A DNA stretch of 64,000 bases from Achatina immaculata (Eukaryota > Mollusca > Gastropoda > Stylommatophora > Achatinidae), in NCBI GenBank assembly GCA_009760885.1, contig CM019692.1, positions 48,894,930 through 48,958,929 on the forward strand, read 5' to 3'. The stretch's first letter is position 1. Every line of letters starts with the position of its first letter. The notes under the pieces are model-generated. The model worked only from the letters and a program-made list of their open reading frames with translations, was not told the DNA's origin and ran no database searches. This document shows positions 1-11,270 of this stretch, piece by piece. The position numbers and the translations under genes are program-made.

Positions 1-2290
1 CAAGAACCTGGGAGTGGCAGCAATGGGAAAGCTGTTGGATATTTTCAATATGTGCTGGAGCACAGGTAAGTTACCTCAAATCTGGAAGGAAGCAAGCATG
101 GTACCACTGCTAAAACCAGGGAAAAACAGCCTCCAGCTACAGGCCAATCAGTCTCACTAGCTGCCTATGCAAAACGATGGAACGCATCATTGACCTGAGG
201 CTAAAATGGTACCTAGAAAGTGAAAACCTTCTCGTTCCACAACAAGCAGGATTTAGGCAGTACTACAGTACGGAAGATCAAGTGACCTATCTCTCTCAAG
301 AGATTGAGGATGCATTCCAAGAGAAAAACCTTGTACTAGCAGCGTGGATAGACCTGAAGAAAGCCTTTGATAAAGTATGGAAAAAAGGTCTGTTGTGGAA
401 ACTAAGAAACTGCAATGTGAATGGAAGACTGTACAACTGGATAAAGTCCTATTTACACAATAGAAGAGCTAGAGTAGTAATGGATGGACACAAAAGCCAG
501 AAAGTACTTCTGCGACACGGTAGGAGGAGTCCTTTCGCCTACACTATTCCTTGTATTCATTAATGACCTGGTCAAGGAACTTCCTTATGGAATCAAAGCA
601 GCACTGTATGCAGATGATCTGGTCATGTGGTGTACAGATGAATATGCGACAGTTGCTACACAGAGACTCCAAAGAGCAGCAGACATCTTGACATCATGGA
701 CAAACAAATGGTGTGTAAGTATCAACACAGAAAAATCAAGTACCACTCTGTTCACCCTCTCATCTAAACAGAAAGCAGGTAAGATCTTTGTAAATGAAAT
801 ACCCTTAAGGATGGACAACCAACCCACTTACTTAGGAGTGACTCTTGACTCAAAACTGACTTGGAAGCAACACATCAACAGTGCAGAAGCAAAAGCCAGA
901 AGAAAACTAGCCATATTAAGAAAATTAAGTGGGACTACATGGGGAGCTAGTGAAAGAATCCTCAAGAACGTATATCAGCAAAGTATTCTACCACATTTAG
1001 AATATGGCTCAACATCTTGGTGCACAGCATCAAACACTACGCTGCATAATCTAGACAAGGTTCAAAATCAGTCACTACGGATTATCACAGGTGCCATGAG
1101 GTCCACACCAATAGTAGAAATGCAGAAAATAGTTGGTGTTCAACCGCTAAAGGAACGTAGAGACACAAAGGTCATGACCATGGGAGAAAAATTCCTTAGC
1201 TCTGTAAGCCATCCCCTGAAGGAGAGATTCAATAACTTGGCATTAGGACGGCTTAAAAGAAGCAGCTTCATTCATCAGGCCAAGCGTATGCGTAAGCTGA
1301 TACCTGACCTTCCAACTGTAGTCACTCCATTATCATCTGTACCAGAGCATACACCATGGAAAGAAGCAGATTATACACAAATAACTATTCAGACTGAAGT
1401 GAAAGGTGTGCAGAATGGTGAGATGCAGAGCAGTCTTGTAAGATCAGTAGCCACACTTAGTGTTCTAGATGACAAATATCCATGTGACACCTGGATACGT
1501 GTGTATACAGATGGATCTGCACATAATGCCATAAAAAATGGTGGGGCAGGAGCATATATTGAATATCCAAACAACACCATTGACAAGATTTCCATACCCA
1601 CTGGTAAATACTGCAACAACTTTGATGCAGAAGTTAGGGCAATTATTGCTGCAGTTGAAAAACTATCAGACTCCAGAATTGATACATGTCCTGTAGTAAT
1701 TCTCACAGATGCAAGATCAGTACTGGAGGCTCTTCAGTGCAACAAACTACCAGACCTTAAGGATGCCTTGTCAAAAATTGGCTTACAACATGGAGTCACT
1801 TTGCAATGGATTCCCTCCCACTGTGGGATACCAGGCAATGAGAAAGCTGACCATCTGGCCAAAGAGGGCACTGAAATGGAGCAACCAGACATACCAGTCA
1901 CCTATAATCAGAAGAAAAGCATGATAAAAACCTACAGGAGCCACAAACACCACCACATGATGACTATCACATGCTAAACAGAAAGGAACAAGTCACCATC
2001 TTCCGTCTCCGAACAGGACACAGCCGACTCCGAAGTCATATGTATACAAAGTTTAAGGTTGGTACTACTAATCTATGTACATGTGCCCAGGTGCCCCAAA
2101 CTGTGGAACATATCCTCCAGAACTGCATCAACTACGAGACACTGAGAAATAATTACTGGCCCAGTGAAACCACTAAAGAAGATAAGCTCTACGGTTCCAT
2201 ACATGAGTTACAAAAAACAGTGAAATTTATCCAAGAGACAGGACTGCAGATATAGACAGACAGTGCGAACGAAGAAGAAGAAGAAGAAGA
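1..2290 (+). mobile_element. RT/RNase H non-LTR retrotransposon, 5' end outside the window
   Basis: One plus-strand element holds a reverse transcriptase, an RNase H domain and a C-terminal Cys/His region, and ends in a (GAA)n tail at about 2268-2290. This order is known for RNase H-bearing non-LTR elements of the I group. The 3' end reads GTGCGAACGAAGAAG, nearly the same as the end of the retroposon at 6958-8287. The left part runs off the window. Confidence 0.85.
2..2255 (+). pseudogene. RT-RNase H polyprotein remnant of the non-LTR element
   Basis: The reading frame breaks near 126-134, again near 510-550 where the usual PQG before VLSPTLF is lost, and again near 1970. Still visible are SYRPISLTS, the RT palm motif YADDLVMW (about 607-630), RNase H with Asp in YTDGSAH (about 1500-1520), Glu in DAEVRA, Asp in LTDARSVLEAL and the final Asp in GNEKAD, then a C-terminal CxCA..H..C motif (about 2070-2130). 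All four RNase H acidic residues remain, but the three frame breaks make the gene inactive. Confidence 0.85.
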
Positions 2291-3935
2291 TCATCATCAT
2301 CATCATCGCCTTTCACTCCCTTGAGAGCAAAGACCACGGATAAAGGCTCTCCAGTCATCCCTGTTCTTGGAATTATTATCTGCTTCCTTCCATGTGCATG
2401 TCTCTGGGAACTGTCATAGTTTATCTTCTCCAAGTAGGTCTAGGTCTTCCCCGTTTTCTATTTCCTTGATGATTCCATGTCAGTGCCTGTCTTGCTATGT
2501 TGGTGTCGGGTTTCCCCAGAGTGTGGCCAATCCACCTCCACTTCCTAGACATGGTTTGTAGGTTCATAGGTTCTTTTCCCGCCCTTTTCCAGACCTCCTC
2601 GTTCCTGATCTTGTCCTGCCATTTAATGTTTAAAATCTTCCTCAAGCAGTAGTTCATGAATGTTTGTATCCACTGTTGTATTGTCTTGGTCATAACTCAT
2701 GTCTCTGAACCATATAGTAGGAAGGTATTTACGTTTGTAGTGAAAAGCCTAAGTTTGGAACTTGTTTTGATTTTATTAGATGACTATATTTTGTTAAGTT
2801 GGATAAATGCTGTCCTGGCCTTGGTTATTCTAGCTTTAACATCTTTTTCTGCTCCCCCATATTTATCCACTATGCTGCCTAAATATGTGAAATACTCTAC
2901 TTCATCAATTAGCACTCCCTCAATTACCATGAGGCTATTGTTTGCACTATTACTTTTCATTATCTTTGTTTTTTTTTTTGTCTGTTAATACATAGTCCCA
3001 GTTTAGCTGAATTTTTGCTTAAGATCTGAAGTTTCTCTTGCATTTGTGTGTGGCTGTGTGCCAGAGGTGCCACATCATCTGCAAAGTCAAGATCTTCCAA
3101 TTAGCTCCACAATGTCCACTGTATCCCATATCTTTTTCTTTGTGTGGTAGTTTTCATGATCCAATCATTTGCTAGAAGAAATAGGAATGGTGATAGCAAA
3201 CATTCCTGCCGCACGCCTGTTTCCACTTTAAAACTTTCTGTGAGAGTTCCTCCATGCACAATTCTACAAGTTATTCCTTCATATATGCTCTTTATAAGCT
3301 TTGTTATCTTGGCTTGGATACCATAGTGTTCCAGTAGTTTCCATAGCATTCTACAATCTAAACTGTCAACTGCTTTCTCATAATCAATGAATGTAACTAA
3401 CAGTGAAGAATTCCACTCCACTGGCTGTTCTACTGTTATTCGCATTGTAGCAATGTACAGGATCTTCCTTGCCTGAAACCTGCTTGCTGTTCTCTTAGTT
3501 TACTATCTACTGACGTTTTATTTCTATTTACCAAAATCCTACTGAAGACCTTGTTGGATATTGAAAGCAGGGAGATGCCTCTTTAGTTCTTATATTCTAA
3601 TAGATCTCATTTCTTAGGGAGTTTTATAAGATGGACCTCCTTCCAGTCCTCTGGGACCTTCTCTTCTTCCCAAATCCTGTAAAATAGTAAGAGTAGTATT
3701 TCTATTGTTATTTCTTTGTTCGCTAAGAGCACTTTTGCTACAATTTAATCTGAACCCGGCGCCTTATTTCTCTTCAACTCTGAGATAGCGTGTTCAATTT
3801 CGGCTTTGCTGTGTGGTTCAACATTGATGTCTATTCTCTGCTGGTGGTATCTCCTCTGTTTTTGTTGGTGCTGACCTATTTAGGATTCCGCTGAAGTATT
3901 CCACCCATCTTTGTTATATGATGTTACTGGCCCAC
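2291..3935 (-). mobile_element. Retroelement family A, reverse transcriptase remnant
   Basis: Read on the minus strand, it carries decayed RT blocks: FIDYEKAVDSLD (about 3380), TGVRQECLLSPFLF (about 3200) and DLDFADDVAPLA (about 3080). The 3' region encodes the typical RKWRWIGHTL and GNRKRGRPR motifs and ends in a (GAT)n tail at 2291-2308. Several stops and frameshifts are present. Other copies of its 3' end lie near 13.4, 48.5 and 50.1 kb. It resembles RTE-like or CR1-like non-LTR elements; the clade is not resolved. Confidence 0.8.
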
Positions 3936-4069
3936 ATATTAATATGGTTTTTCGTGAGTGTTCATCATTGTGATATTGCAGGCCAGCTGATGATCACTGA
4001 TGCATTTTATGAGGCCTGAGAATTATTACTGCATTTGAATCATTTACCGTTTTGATCATTAATCATATT

Positions 4070-4597
4070 CATTGTCTATTTCCATTTACATGTCCCTTGC
4101 GGAACTTTGCATCACTAATAGCTCTCTTGTAGGCCTGTCGGTTGTAAGCAAGATGCCATGCTGCTGATGCATCCATTCGCAGATCATCAACGATGTCTTG
4201 CAGCCATCTTCGCCTTGGACTTCCTCTCTTTCTTTTTTCCCATAATGCACCTTTCCACTACGGTCTTCTCTAAATTATCATGAATTATCATATGTCCAAA
4301 ATATTTAAGTTTTCTGTGTGTAATCTTACTCACTAGCCAACCTTCTTCAATATTAAGTTCTTGTAGAATGGATATATTTGGTCTTTTTTTGTGTCCATGA
4401 TATTTGAAGAACTCTTCTGTAGCATTTACATTCAAAGGCATTTATGTGTTTCTCAGCTGTTTTGTTAAGTGTCAAGGTCTCACAGGCATATGTTGCGATG
4501 GGAAAAATGCATGCCCTTAAATATCTTATTTTGTAGTTCTGTCTATTCCTCTCCACCTCTTCCAGTTTTTCATAATTGATATATATTTCAGCTGCCT

Positions 4598-4599
<2 letters not shown>
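4070..4599 (-). mobile_element. Retroelement family B, 3' fragment
   Basis: The minus strand encodes the 3' part of a non-LTR RT protein (NIEEGWLVSKITHRKLKYFG, then KAKMAARHR) followed by a 3' UTR. The same sequence recurs at 34010-34760 and 37790-38990 (minus) and at 35985-36200 (plus). No RT catalytic motif is left, so this is a 5'-truncated dead copy. Confidence 0.7.
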
Positions 4600-4658
<59 letters not shown>

Positions 4659-4674
4659 TCTTCTTCTTCTTTCT
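4600..4674. repeat. (TAC)n/(TGC)n/(TTC)n trinucleotide microsatellite
   Basis: Runs of TAC, TGC, TAC and TTC lie at the join of two minus-strand retroelement fragments. On the minus strand this is a (GAA)(GTA)n tract, so it probably began as the 3' tail of the fragment at 4675-5130. Confidence 0.8.
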
Positions 4675-5130
4675 ATATGACCCAGCCAGCATAATCTGTT
4701 CAGTTTCAAGATATTCATAACTCGTTGCGGGTTAAATAAGCTGTTCAGTTCAGCGTTCTTTCTAGCTCTCCATTCTCTACTGTTGGTATCCTTTATGGGG
4801 TCAAAGATTCTTCTTAGGATCTTGTTCTCAAAGACAGGCAATTGTTGTTCATCTTTCTTTGTTGTACTCCACGTTTCTGATCCATACATGACGGTTGGTC
4901 TTATTATAGGTTTGTAGAGTGTTATTTTTGTGTTTTTGGGACAGGATTTTGGATTTTAACAGGAAGGGCAAAGTATATTTCATTCCCCATTTGTACTTTG
5001 CTTTTAATGTCTTTGCGTACTATGTTGCTTCTGTTGAAGGTTGTGCCTAGATATTTGTATCTTTCTGCTTTCCCAATGATCATCTCTCCAACATTCATAT
5101 AATCTGGATTATTCTGGCCCTAGTCTCTTA
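4675..5130 (-). mobile_element. Retroelement family J, 3' fragment
   Basis: The minus strand reads VMYGSETWSTTKKDEQQL, then a region ending LCWLGHIERR next to the trinucleotide tail. The YGSETW and WLGHI blocks mark the thumb/C-terminal region of many animal non-LTR RT proteins. It differs from the neighbouring family B fragment, so two insertions lie side by side. Confidence 0.65.
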
Positions 5131-6204
5131 TATCTTCATACACTCTGTCTTGTCTTTGCAACCATTACCATTTAACATTCTTATTTGTCGTATGCTGGTA
5201 TGCCATTGACAGTTGTTGTCACGTCATTGTTGCCGTATGGTCTATGTGATTAAATAGATGTTATTATTGATCATGGACTTTCTTGATTCGTGTTGTACAT
5301 TGTTATTTTGGTTGAATATGTTGAGCGACAGAGTCTTCAGCGTTAATACACTACATTAAGCGTGCAGTAACCCATAGAGTGCAGACTTATTCCTCTAAGT
5401 ACGGCTGTATAACGAGGATTGTTCTGGTCTATTTTCTCATATATATATACCTCCAACTTAATATCTTGTTAAACTTGCACCAATCAAGTTTTACATGAGG
5501 ACAGAGGTTGAATCTCTGCTCTACTATAATAAGTTTCACCTCAGCTCATTTATCTTTGGACCGAGAGACGAGAACTGCAGTTTATCTGGTTTTATTACAG
5601 TATAGATTCTATTAGAATCCACTAGAGAATCTGCACTATTTCCAGTTTTAGCGCAGTCCTTAGCTCATGGATCCTCAGAGTTGAAAACTGCGGTAAAACT
5701 GGCTCTAGTAGAGCAGAGATTCTACTAGAAGGTACTTGAAATTCTCCACTCTACAAGAACCAGTTTTACCTTAGACCTCAATACGTCTATGCTCAGGCTA
5801 AGATATTTTTTATTTGGAAATCGGCCTAACCCAGTTTCCCATGATGCACTTTGAAGCCGGTTGTTAACACCTGGATCTGCTCAGCAGGACAGAGAACATT
5901 TATGGTTGTCAGTGGTGGAGCCAATTGTATGTCTAGCTTTTATAGCAAATAGAAGGGCCACCACCTTTGGATCATTCGGAAGTTAGAAGAGATGCACAAA
6001 CGGGCATACGTGGCCCTCATCAAAACTACAAACCATCTGTACAGCGTTGTAAACAAATAAATGCACTTACTTATAGTTTGTTTCGTTGTTGGGAATTTGT
6101 TATTTTTACCGGAATAAAATTGTAGAAACACACAATAATTAATGCGTAAGTATATAACTATACATGGAGCCACTGCAGTAAAGCTGTGATTCCAAAATGT
6201 TTAA
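5131..6204. repeat. Gene-free stretch with fold-back MITE-like repeats
   Basis: Around 5500-5730 a degenerate segment with AGCAGAGATTCTA and an AACTGCGGTAAAACTGG core occurs three times, twice direct and once inverted. The 25-mer around 5510-5532 is nearly the reverse complement of that at 5702-5727. No terminal repeats or transposase are seen. The rest (5131-5500 and 5800-6204) shows nothing recognisable. Confidence 0.45.
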
Positions 6205-6301
6205 AATAGGGAAAAAGTAAAAACAGCTTTATAACTTAACGAGTATACGGTTGTGACGTTTCGGCGTGAGTCTTAATCATACAAAAACACACAGGACAAA
6301 G

Positions 6302-6353
<52 letters not shown>

Positions 6354-6957
6354 TAAAGTATACATTCATATGCTTGCTGTGTTTTAAAAAAATCAAACAA
6401 AATGAATAGAGCACTTATCTGTAACTTGTAAGAAGCTGTGGCTTATCCAATGCTGTGTGTCAGAAATGTGCATAGTGGAGTGTAGAGAGTATTTAAATGG
6501 CGACTTGGGATGTGTGATAGGTGGGTCGTAACTGAAGGTGGTGGGTGGGGAAACCGTGGATGGGAGAGAGAGTGATACAGTGGCAGTCTAGCTGAGAGAA
6601 GGTGAAATATAGTATGCAATTAAAGTTATGGTAGAGGGGTTGTAATATGATGCTGTGAGGAGGTTCTGAACTATGTGTAACAAGTGAGAAGGTAGTGGAG
6701 CTTAGTGGAGAGGGATTATGATTGTTGAAGAGGAGAATGTTCGGTTTAGCTGAATAACGAGTTCAAATTATGTGGATCCAGCGTCCCATATTCCTGAATG
6801 TAGCGATTCTCAAGCGCTAGGCAGCTTCTTTCATCTGCGTGACATTGTTTGATGGCTGTTACCAGAAAGTCAGATTTGCCTCTGTGTTGGGGTCATTGAA
6901 ATGATTCGGGACTGTTTTCAAAGCATGCTGGGTGATATCATACATATGTTTCTGCAT
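6205..6957 (-). mobile_element. Penelope-like element 3' end, left inverted copy
   Basis: This is a close reverse complement of about 8540-9258. It holds, on the minus strand, the end of the GIY-YIG region (from the histidine-rich block near 6950), the stop, the 3' UTR with a (GA)n tract (6302-6350 in plus sense) and the terminal CGAAACGTCACAAC / AATAAAGCTG region. Its GIY-YIG end is interrupted at 6957 by the insertion at 6958-8287 and continues at 8288-8366. Confidence 0.75.
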
Positions 6958-7369
6958 CGCTGTTGGCGACATTCTTCAGCTGCCGTGCGTGGAGCGGTGC
7001 TCCTTCCGGCCAATGAAGAAAGGTGCAAAATGGGGTTGCCGCGCATCACCACTGCGGAGAGGGTGGTAGAAATGATAAAGCGAAGCAAACAGTCAAATCA
7101 CGGCACCTCTGGTCTGGAGGTCGGTCACGTCCTGAGTGCAGTCGTATCGGGTGAAAAGAATGAACCGGCTTGTCCCAGAGGTTAAGATACTGCTGGCGAG
7201 ACTCTTCGAATGCCGTGTGTGGAGTGAAGCTCCTCCCGGTCAAGGAAGAAAATACGGAAAAAGAAATAAAGGTTGCTGTGCGGTGCCGATGTGAAAAGGC
7301 GGTGGAAAGAATAATGTGAAATTTAATCGGTATGTTCAGTAGTATCGCTGCGAGAGCTACAGTTACCAC

Positions 7370-7680
7370 GGCGCCTCTGCTCTAGAGGCCGGCCACATCC
7401 GAAATACACCTACACTGGTGAAATTTGCCTAAACCGGCACACACCAGAGGTGGAACTTTATGGCTAGACATGTCATGCCACCTCCACTCTAGAGGTCGGT
7501 CACGCCTGATATACACCCATACTGGTGAATTATGCCTAAACCGGCTCAAACCAGGGGTGAATCTTGAAGGCTATGCATGTCACAGTACCTTTGCTCTAGA
7601 GGTCGGTCATGTCCCAAACACGCCCATACTGGGTTAATATGCCTAAACCGGCTCAACCCAGGGGTGGAAGTCACTAATGG
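7370..7680 (+). repeat. Tandem array of about 106-bp monomers
   Basis: Three consecutive units begin near CTCTAGAGG(T/C)CGG(T/C)CA and include CCATACTGG and CCTAAACCGGC. A more diverged unit sits about 267 bp upstream (about 7110). They lie in the 5' half of the GAA-tailed insertion. Confidence 0.75.
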
Positions 7681-7787
7681 CGAGGATTCGTCCTCCTGGA
7701 CAAAAGCTCCATCCTGGTCACAACTAGGAAGGGTAGCGGCCATGACCACAAAATGCTGAAGTCGGAGACACTGGACTAGGGCAGTCT

Positions 7788-8055
7788 AGATAGGCAACCA
7801 CCTCTCACCCGACGGGGATGTTTGCGTATCCTAATCACTGAGGTTTTCCGGTGAGAAAGTCCAACTCTGGACTGGATGGGCAACCACCTCTCACCCGGCG
7901 GTGATACACGGGTATCTCAAAACACGTCGAGGTTTTCCGGTGAGAAGGTCCAACTCTGGCCTGGGTGGGCTACCACCTCTCACCCAGCGGGGATACACAC
8001 TGATATCCTAAACACATCGAGGTCTTCCGGTGAGAAAGTCCAACTCTAGACTAAA
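7788..8055 (+). repeat. Tandem array of about 88-90-bp monomers
   Basis: Three units share CAACCACCTCTCACCC, a GGGGATA-type block and GAGGTTTTCCGGTGAGAAAG. They follow the 106-bp array inside the same insertion and are unrelated to it in sequence. Confidence 0.75.
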
Positions 8056-8287
8056 CTGGTGCAACGAAAACCACGGTGTCACGCAATCCCGCTTCAGAGG
8101 CCCACCAAGAATACAGGCTCAAGCCCTGCGATACTCTGAACCTCTTGTGGTCCTCTCGGGGATCTCGTGTGGTCCTTTCGAGGGACCACACAGGAGACCA
8201 CGGGACCTAACGAGGACCTCATGTGTAAATTCAGTAGGATCACAGTGCGGTCTTGGTGGTAGAAGCGAACGAAGAAGAAGAAGAAGA

Positions 8288-8366
8288 ATGTTTCTGCATG
8301 CGGCCCCCTAATCTGAGGCCATTTTCTGAGGTGATCGTTTTCGTTTTCCATACTACAGGGGACGTA
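8288..8366 (-). mobile_element. Penelope-like left copy, continuation after the insertion
   Basis: Reverse complement of parts of the right copy: 8290-8322 matches the GIY-YIG coding block around 8515-8548, then about 90 nt are missing, and 8329-8361 matches 8385-8417. It completes the left arm of the head-to-head pair. Confidence 0.65.
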
Positions 8367-8417
8367 ACACAACGAGCCCTGTAGTCTGGGAAACGAAAAC
8401 GATCACCTTTTCCAAAA
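8329..8417. repeat. Inverted repeat with arms of about 32 bp
   Basis: GGTGATCGTTTTCGTTTTCC...CTACAGGG pairs with CCCTGTAGTC...GAAACGAAAACGATCACC around a loop of about 18-20 nt. It is the centre of the head-to-head Penelope-like pair and can form a hairpin. Confidence 0.8.
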
Positions 8418-9260
8418 CTATCCTCACTCTCCACGAGGGATTCACATGAGAGTCCCCAATGTGATATATGTCGTTGTGTGCAAAAGATGCAGGATAACTT
8501 ATATTGGTTAAACTAGCCTCAGATTAGGGGGCCGCATGCAGAAACATCTGTACGATATCACACAGCATGCTTTGAAAACAGTCCCGAATCATTTCAATGA
8601 CCCCAACACAGAGGCAAATCTGACTTTCTGGTAACAGCCATCAAACAATGTCACGCAGATGAAAGAAGCTGCTTAGCGCTTGAGAATCGCTACATTCAGG
8701 AATATAGGACCCTGGAACCACATGATTTGAACTCGTTATTCAGCTAAACCTAACATTCTCCTCTTCAACAATCATGATCTCTCTCCATTAAGCACCACTA
8801 CCTTCTCACTTGTTACACATAGTTCAAAACCTCCTCACAGCATCATATTACAACCCCTCTACCATAACTATAATCATATACTATATTTCACCTTCTCTCA
8901 GCTAGATTGCCATTGTATCACTCTCTCTCCCCTCCACGGTTTCCCCACCCACCACCTTCAGTTACGACTCACCTATCACACATCCCAAGTCTCCTTTTAA
9001 ATGCTCTCTACACACCACTATGCGTATTTCTGACACACAGCATCGGACAAGCCACAGCTTCTTACAAGTCACAGATAAGTGCTCTGTTCATTTTATTTGA
9101 TTTTTTTTTTAAAACACAGCATGTATGTAGATTTGTACTTTATCTCTCTCTCTCTCTCTTTCTTTGTCCTATGTGTTTTTGTATGATTAAGGCTCACGCC
9201 GAAACGTCACAACTGTGTACTTGTTAAGTAATAAAGCTGTTTCTACTTTTTTTTCCAGTT
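8385..9260 (+). mobile_element. Penelope-like element 3' end, right copy
   Basis: From 8461 the plus strand encodes VIYVVVCKRC...TYIG, then R..GGRMQKHL and NHFNDPN: the GIY-YIG nuclease signature that follows the RT in Penelope-like elements. A stop replaces the residue after YIG, and a frameshift lies near 8630. The ORF end (LNSLFS, stop near 8747) is followed by a 3' UTR with a (CT)n tract, CGAAACGTCACAAC and AATAAAGCTG (about 9195-9240). The RT part is absent, so both copies are 5'-truncated. Confidence 0.75.
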
Positions 9261-11093
9261 TATACATTAAAATTTTAGAACTAGCCGCAGCCGGCAGATT
9301 CGTAATAATTCAACCGACTTTTATTTACAGTTTCTCTTTTAGCTGATAATTTTTCTTCCTTCTTGTTAAAGCCATATATTTTCATTAGAAAACACAGCCA
9401 TGGCTTCCACATACAACATGTTCTATGCATAGAAGTAAGATAAGTTACATATTGTCATCAATCTTCAAAATTAAAATGGGAAAAACTTACGAAATAAAAT
9501 ACACAGTGTTTTATTCTGGCTCCACCAAACACAATTAGATCAATTTGTCTGTGTTCATTTCTCATTGTTTTTTTTAATGATTATTCAAATCAGCGTTACA
9601 ACATCAAACGACAAGGACCTATTTATATGCGTCCTTTTCGTTAATTGCTCAATCCGTTGCTTTGGCAACGGCATAATCAAGCATGAGTGTTCTATATATT
9701 TGTTGTTGAAGGCTGAAAAAAAAAGAAAAAAAAATTAACGGAAATGATTGCGTGAAATATTTTTATGGACGTGGGTGTCAGAAAGAATGCTTTAAATTTT
9801 ATTAGTTGCTGCTTTGTTTATTTCAGCTATCCTATTGGATATTTCAGTGAATAAATTTCTTTCTTTCTTTCTTTCTTTCTCTTTCTTTTCTTCTTCCTCT
9901 TCTTAATTTACAATGTTTAAGGGCATTGCTGTCTTTCGGATAAATTGAACTTTAAAACAATATTTCCTGTGTAGAAAAGCTGAGTTTAGAGACGATGATC
10001 TCAAACTGCCAGTAACTGCCTGTCAGTGTTTCATAGATTGTGAACTTGTGTACGGCTTGTTACAGTCTGTAGTGGGCGGTGAACATTCACAAAGGGTGTG
10101 AAATTGCTAGTCTATCACTTTTAAATGACGCTGTTTCAGAAAATTCGCATTTATTCTCATTGTGTTTACTTAAAAAAAAGAAAGGTTCTTTAAAGAAGGC
10201 TGTCCGAGTTGTGGGTGTGAAGGGTTTTTAAAAAAAATATTGTTGTGAATTTGTTTTATTTGAAATGATAATAAATAAATAAATAAATAAAACAATATTT
10301 CGTTTTTCTTAAAGAAGAAGAAATAAATACTTGCTTCTCCTTTGGCGTTCATGATATTTTTTGCCTTGATAAAGCCACGCAAATTAAAAAAAAACATATC
10401 ATTTGCTGCTTTATTTCTTGCCGCTGTTGCTTTTGTTATAAATATATGCCCAATCCATTAACAATCACACACTTCTAAATCACGTGAAAACGAGCAGAAA
10501 AATAATTACAATATTTAAAAAGAAATAATTTCTTGTTACCATATATTCTTCTCTTCAGGAAAAAAAAACACTAACAAAGAACTAAAAAAGAGTGCTAATC
10601 ATGTGCTGTTTTATTAAGTTGTTGATGCGCAATACTGTTTTTCGCTAATGTTGCTTTGTTTTCCAGCACTGTTCTATCAACACTTGGAAAAAAACGTGAT
10701 GGAACAAATTCATTTTGACACCTTGGACAAATAAAAATTGTTGTTTCTTCATTCTCAAAGTTCGTTTATTTATTAATATATGATGGATCCAAAGTTGGCA
10801 GATTTTGTCACACAGTAGCAGATGGTCTATCATGATGTCCTATATATGGTGGGAGGCAAGTCTATCATGATGGTAACATCCTCTTTACACACAGCCTTGT
10901 GCCTTTTGAAAGTTTTGGCGGCTCGAGGTTCCGTAGTAAAAAATTTGAAGATCCCACCATAATTTTCACTCCCTCTCACCGCCGCCCCCCCCCCCCCCCA
11001 TGACGATGGGAGCTGAACTTGGACGTAAACGGCATCGGGAGTGTCACTACTCATCTCAGCGACCCCGAAAACTATGGACTCAACACTAATATA
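9261..11093. other. AT-rich stretch with no recognisable gene
   Basis: AT-rich sequence with short simple repeats: (TTTC)n near 9860-9900, (AAAT)n near 10270-10292 and a C run at about 10986-10999. The open frames are short and low-complexity. I see no transposon ends or coding signal. Confidence 0.6.
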
Positions 11094-11270
11094 CGAGGGT
11101 TGATTGATAAGTTCTCGGCATAAGGTACAAATACTTGAAACGCACCGTTGATATTAGGTGCATTTGTAGATCAGGTAATGTTAGATTAAACACTAATTCT
11201 CAAGAAATTAACTGCAACCAATTTTTTGACCAGGCTACTGAAGTGGTAAGAGGTGGCAGAAATTGAGAAA

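Larger units (their letters stand above)
6958..8287 (+). mobile_element. GAA-tailed retroposon with tandem monomers, 12-bp target duplication
   Basis: The insertion is flanked by perfect ATGTTTCTGCAT copies at 6946-6957 and 8288-8299, which marks target-primed insertion on the plus strand. The 3' end is GCGAACGAAGAAG plus (GAA)n, like the RT/RNase H element at 1-2290. The 5' half has monomers of about 106 bp (CTCTAGAGGTCGGTCAC..., at about 7121, 7388, 7494 and 7600). The middle has three of about 88-90 bp (TTCCGGTGAGAAAGTCCAACTC..., about 7790-8050). No RT is encoded. Inference: a non-autonomous derivative mobilised by the 1-2290 type, with 5' UTR-like monomers. Confidence 0.75.

Noticed and set aside
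9655..9668. An RFX-type X-box (GTTGCTTTGGCAAC)
   Set aside because: A single short palindrome with no promoter or gene beside it; chance is likely.
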